This document shows positions 61,258 through 64,000 of a stretch of DNA of 64,000 bases, piece by piece (position 1 is the first letter of the stretch; every line of letters begins with the position of its first letter). The position numbers and the translations under genes are program-made. This DNA comes from Stutzerimonas stutzeri (lineage in GTDB: Bacteria > Pseudomonadota > Gammaproteobacteria > Pseudomonadales > Pseudomonadaceae), in contig DDKB01000015.1 of NCBI GenBank assembly GCA_002339675.1, positions 60,793 through 124,792 of the forward strand, read 5' to 3'. The notes beneath the pieces were generated by a model, which saw only the letters and a list, made by a program, of their open reading frames with translations, made no database searches and had not been told where the DNA came from.

Positions 61258-62211
61258 TCAGCTATTCCCAGACGGCCTGCCGGGCGCCAGGCCGAACTGC
61301 GCCGCTGCCTGTGCCAGGCGCCGCTCACGGGCTGCTCCGGCAAGAGCCAGCACGACGCGATCGCGCTGCCATCCTTCGGAGTAATGCGGTGGCGCTGTGG
61401 CCAACGCGCTGTCCAGCTCGGCCTGCAATGCCGCAAATTGCTCGCCCAGCGCCCCTAGCAGCAATGCCGCCGCAGGGTCATCCGGCGCCTGGCGGGCCGT
61501 TTCGGCGGCGCCGATGAGAATACTCAGCAGGCGCAGTTGCAGCCGCTGCGGCCAGGCCGCCTCCAGGCCGATGCCATACAGCCAGCTCACCAACGCGAGC
61601 AGCACGTAGAGGTCCTCGAGCAGTCGAAAGGGCTTCACATAATCGGCCCAGCCATCGCCTTCCAGGCGTTGGCACGGCGCATCGGCCAAACGCAAACGGC
61701 CATGGGGGATGTCCGGCAGCAGGGGCAACGCCGCGCCAGCCTCGACCGTCACGCCGCTCGCACCCGCTTCGACGACGCACAGCGCCAGCCGTGGCCGCTC
61801 ACCCGACGCCTCTTCCCGGGCCGCCACCAGCAGCCAGCGTGCCGCAGCACCGCCTGTGACGAAGTCCTTGCTGCCGCTCAGCGATGACCGCTCGAAGCGT
61901 GCCTGCAAGTCGGCCGGACGCAGACTGCGACGCTCGCTGGCGCAGAGCGCGCCGAGGCCCTCCGGCGCATCCGGCCAGAGGCAGCGCAGCGCCGCCTGGT
62001 ATCCGGCAAGAAAGGCCAGCCCGGGCGTCTGCGCAAGTCGCCCACCCAGCAGCGCCAGGCTGAAGGGATCCCGCGCACCCTGTCCTTGCAGCGTCGAGAG
62101 CCAGCCTTCCAGCGCGGCAGGCGCGGGCAGCCGTGGGCACGGAGCCAGCAGCGCCTGCCAGGACAGTCCGCGCACTCTCGCAGCGGACCCGTTTCCTCTA
62201 TGTCGGCCCAT
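61258..62211 (-). CDS. acyl-CoA dehydrogenase-like protein
   Basis: This protein of about 317 residues (ATG at 62211) has a middle region like the beta domain of acyl-CoA dehydrogenases (SSLSGSKDFVTGGAAARWLL, LCVVEAGASGVTVEAG) and a helical C-terminal part (LLALVSWLYGIGLEA, LQLRLLSILIGAAETA). It is shorter than the usual 380 residues and I cannot place the catalytic glutamate with confidence. It may be a divergent or inactive member. A start up to 43 codons upstream is possible. It is divergent from AcpH. Confidence 0.65.
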   Translation of the reverse strand: MGRHRGNGSAARVRGLSWQALLAPCPRLPAPAALEGWLSTLQGQGARDPFSLALLGGRLAQTPGLAFLAGYQAALRCLWPDAPEGLGALCASERRSLRPADLQARFERSSLSGSKDFVTGGAAARWLLVAAREEASGERPRLALCVVEAGASGVTVEAGAALPLLPDIPHGRLRLADAPCQRLEGDGWADYVKPFRLLEDLYVLLALVSWLYGIGLEAAWPQRLQLRLLSILIGAAETARQAPDDPAAALLLGALGEQFAALQAELDSALATAPPHYSEGWQRDRVVLALAGAARERRLAQAAAQFGLAPGRPSGNS

Positions 62212-62324
62212 TCGAGACCCCGCTGCGCTCTTGAAAGGCACCACGATAACAACCCGACACCAGAACCGCCTAGCCGCTGCCACGCCCGCGCGACCCAGGG
62301 AACGGGCGCTGCTAGACTCGCCGT

Positions 62325-62927
62325 ATGAACTATCTCGCACACCTCCATCTGGGCGGGCCCCAGCCGGGCGCGATGCTCGGCAGCCTGTACGGCGATTTCG
62401 TCAAGGGTACGCTTGAGGGCCGCTGGCCCGCGGACATCGAGGCAGGGATTCGCCTGCACCGACGGATCGACGTGTTCACCGACAGCCATCCGAGGGTGCT
62501 CCAGGCCAAGCAGCGCTTCGCGCCCGAGCGGCGGCGCTACGCCGGCATTCTGGTGGACCTGTTCTTCGATCATTGCCTGGCCGCCGATTGGCAGGCCTAT
62601 GCCGACGAGCCGCTGGGCACGTTTACGGCTCGGGTGTACCGGCTGCTGCACGACACGCAGGAGCTGCCGGGCACGCTCGCCGTGATCGCACCGCGCATGG
62701 CCGCGCAGGACTGGCTCGGCAGCTACCGGGACTTCGCCGTGATGGAACAGGTCGTGGCCGGCATGAGTCGCCGCCTGACGCGGCCGGAGGGCCTGGTCGG
62801 CGGCGTGGCGGAGCTGGAACGACTCTATGCGCCGCTACGGGAGGATTTCCGCGCCTTCTACCCCGAGTTGCAGGCTTTTGCCAAGCACAACGGGGGCACA
62901 TCGGGGCGCGCCGACCCGCCGCGCTGA
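62325..62927 (+). CDS. acpH: acyl carrier protein phosphodiesterase
   Basis: AcpH removes the 4'-phosphopantetheine group from acyl carrier protein. The 200-residue protein has the family N-terminus MNYLAHLHLGGPQPGAMLGS, metal-binding DFVKGTLEGRW and RLHRRIDVFTDSHPRV, and DLFFDHCLAADWQAYADEPL. It is convergent with the flavodoxin gene, 10 bp apart. Confidence 0.92.
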   Translation: MNYLAHLHLGGPQPGAMLGSLYGDFVKGTLEGRWPADIEAGIRLHRRIDVFTDSHPRVLQAKQRFAPERRRYAGILVDLFFDHCLAADWQAYADEPLGTFTARVYRLLHDTQELPGTLAVIAPRMAAQDWLGSYRDFAVMEQVVAGMSRRLTRPEGLVGGVAELERLYAPLREDFRAFYPELQAFAKHNGGTSGRADPPR

Positions 62928-62937
62928 GCCCTGCCGG

Positions 62938-63390
62938 TCAGTCGCGCAGCGCGGCAGCGAAGCGCGCCAGCCAGGGCTCGGCATCGGTCGCGGGCGTGAC
63001 CGTTTCGCTGGCGTCGAGACGCAGCATATCCTGCACTTCGCGCACGCCCAGCTCGGCATAGAGTTCACGCACCAGCTCGCCGGCCCCGCAGAAGGTATCG
63101 CCATAGCTGGCGTCACCCAGGGCGATGACGCCGCCCGGCAACCCCTGCCAGGCGGGAAACTGGTCGCGAATGGCCGAGTACAGCGGTACGAAGTTGTCCG
63201 GCAGCTCGCCCATGCCGGTCGTGGCTGTCACCACCAGCAGCGCCTCCGGGGCGAAGTCGACGACCTGCTGCAACTGCGCGCGCGGGTCATGCCAGGCGTC
63301 GAAACCCGCCGCCTGCAGAATTGCGGCAGCGTGTCGGGCGACGTCTTCGGCGGTGCCGTAGACCGTGCCGGAGAGGATGGCTACTTTCAT
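62938..63390 (-). CDS. flavodoxin domain protein (MioC-like)
   Basis: This 150-residue FMN-binding flavodoxin has the phosphate loop LSGTVYGTAEDVARH and the isoalloxazine loops VVTATTGMGELPDNF and ALGDASYGDTFCGAG. It is of the short MioC type and would act as a small electron carrier; its redox partner is unknown. Convergent with acpH. Confidence 0.9.
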   Translation of the reverse strand: MKVAILSGTVYGTAEDVARHAAAILQAAGFDAWHDPRAQLQQVVDFAPEALLVVTATTGMGELPDNFVPLYSAIRDQFPAWQGLPGGVIALGDASYGDTFCGAGELVRELYAELGVREVQDMLRLDASETVTPATDAEPWLARFAAALRD

Positions 63391-63606
63391 GAAAGGCTCC
63401 GTTGCAGGTTAAGGCGGACATTATGCCGCATTCGACACACCCGCCTCAGTCGCCAGGTTTTACACTGCCTCACACGCCGGAACTTTGCCGCAGGGATGTG
63501 GTCGCATGGCCGCCCCGCCGCGGCTTATTGGTACCACGGGTAACGGCGGTCATGCGGCGATAAGGAGCCGGCGGTCCGGTCTGCCGGCCCTGAGAGGGAA
63601 ATCGCG

Positions 63607-64000
63607 ATGCCCAAGATCGATCTCACTAGCGCCGAGCTGGCGTATATCAACGAGCTCGTCAGTGGCTCACCCGTGGAGAACGGTGAGACCCGTTCGGGAT
63701 TTCGCGTGGACGGCGGCGAAAAGGCCAACGGCCTGCTGCTGCAGCTCGCCGCCAAGGCCAACCTGACCCTCGAAGCGGAGCTTGCCGACTACTGCATGTC
63801 GTTCCCGCTGCAACTCAAGCAGGACGAGTTCCAGTCGATCCAGCTGCAGCTCGCCCCGCCCACCATCTACGAACGCGGACCCGTATTGCGCGCCTGGCGC
63901 CTGCATCTTGAGGAACCGCTGCCGCTGCTTTCCGATGACGGTCATACCACCAGCCTGCGCGTGCACGAGCTGTCGCCCAACGGCCTGCTGGTCGACGTCG
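63607..64000 (+). CDS. PilZ-like protein, truncated by the window end
   Basis: A frame open from the ATG at 63607 to the window edge encodes 131 residues (MPKIDLTSAELAYINELVSG, EKANGLLLQLAAKANLTLEA and TTSLRVHELSPNGLLVDV). The late RVHELSPNGLLV segment resembles the second PilZ element (D/NxSxxG). I recognise the N-terminus as conserved in pseudomonads, but the assignment to PilZ is tentative because the C-terminus is missing. It would be another possible c-di-GMP receptor. A ribosome site (GAGAGGGAA) lies upstream. Confidence 0.55.
   Translation, partial: MPKIDLTSAELAYINELVSGSPVENGETRSGFRVDGGEKANGLLLQLAAKANLTLEAELADYCMSFPLQLKQDEFQSIQLQLAPPTIYERGPVLRAWRLHLEEPLPLLSDDGHTTSLRVHELSPNGLLVDV

Overview
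The window is a stretch of a high-GC gammaproteobacterial chromosome, most likely a Pseudomonas of the stutzeri group (Stutzerimonas). The assignment rests on protein families and gene order typical of pseudomonads: hom-thrC next to dsbC and xerD; rpsP-rimM-trmD-rplS next to ffh; a mvaT H-NS-like gene between purU and sbcB; pyk, a ferredoxin-reductase, a membrane diguanylate cyclase and class I fumarase in a row; and moaCDE next to a PIN-PhoH gene. I could run no database search, so the species call is inference.

Layout. 1-5.3 kb: threonine synthesis (hom-thrC), a GFA-family gene, dsbC and xerD. 5.5-9.1 kb: ribosome and protein-targeting genes (rpsP-rimM-trmD-rplS, ffh). 9.3-16.3 kb: a CcsA-like membrane protein, a CorC-like protein, purT, a DUF1289/gamma-carbonic-anhydrase/Nudix cluster, a second Nudix enzyme, an L,D-transpeptidase and the ohrR-ohr peroxide pair. 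27.8-36.4 kb: purL and an aapJQMP-type amino-acid ABC transporter. 36.7-46.1 kb: an esterase, a cNMP-GGDEF protein, rhlB, moaCDE, PIN-PhoH, yaaA and an AlgA-type enzyme. 46.4-64 kb: a HerA-like ATPase, purU, mvaT, sbcB, envelope and PilZ proteins, pyk, a SadC-like cyclase, fumarase, a DJ-1 protein, a cardiolipin synthase, an acyl-CoA-dehydrogenase-like protein, AcpH, a flavodoxin and a truncated last gene.

The accessory region is 16645-27682, an AT-richer integrated element of about 11.0 kb. It is bounded by a perfect 20-bp direct repeat that is also the first 20 bases of a NIF3/YqfO-like host gene. Insertion kept the reading frame but cut the gene from its native upstream region. The element encodes a complete tyrosine integrase, a long AT-rich leader with its own promoter, several stems and a terminator-like hairpin, two small zinc-ribbon proteins with identical cysteine spacing, three very small ribbon-helix-helix-like proteins, iteron-like repeats with an AT-rich repeat track upstream of a winged-helix (Rep-like) gene, three small unknown proteins, a 582-residue phage tape-measure-like protein, a membrane/coiled-coil protein, a second minimal tyrosine recombinase, and three opposite-strand cargo genes at the right end.

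No capsid, portal, terminase, tail-tube, lysis or conjugation gene is recognisable in the element. The best reading is an intact integrating replicon that keeps a single phage-tail gene. It could be an unusual tail-dependent phage satellite or a plasmid-like element. This is a hypothesis and is the most interesting thing in the window.
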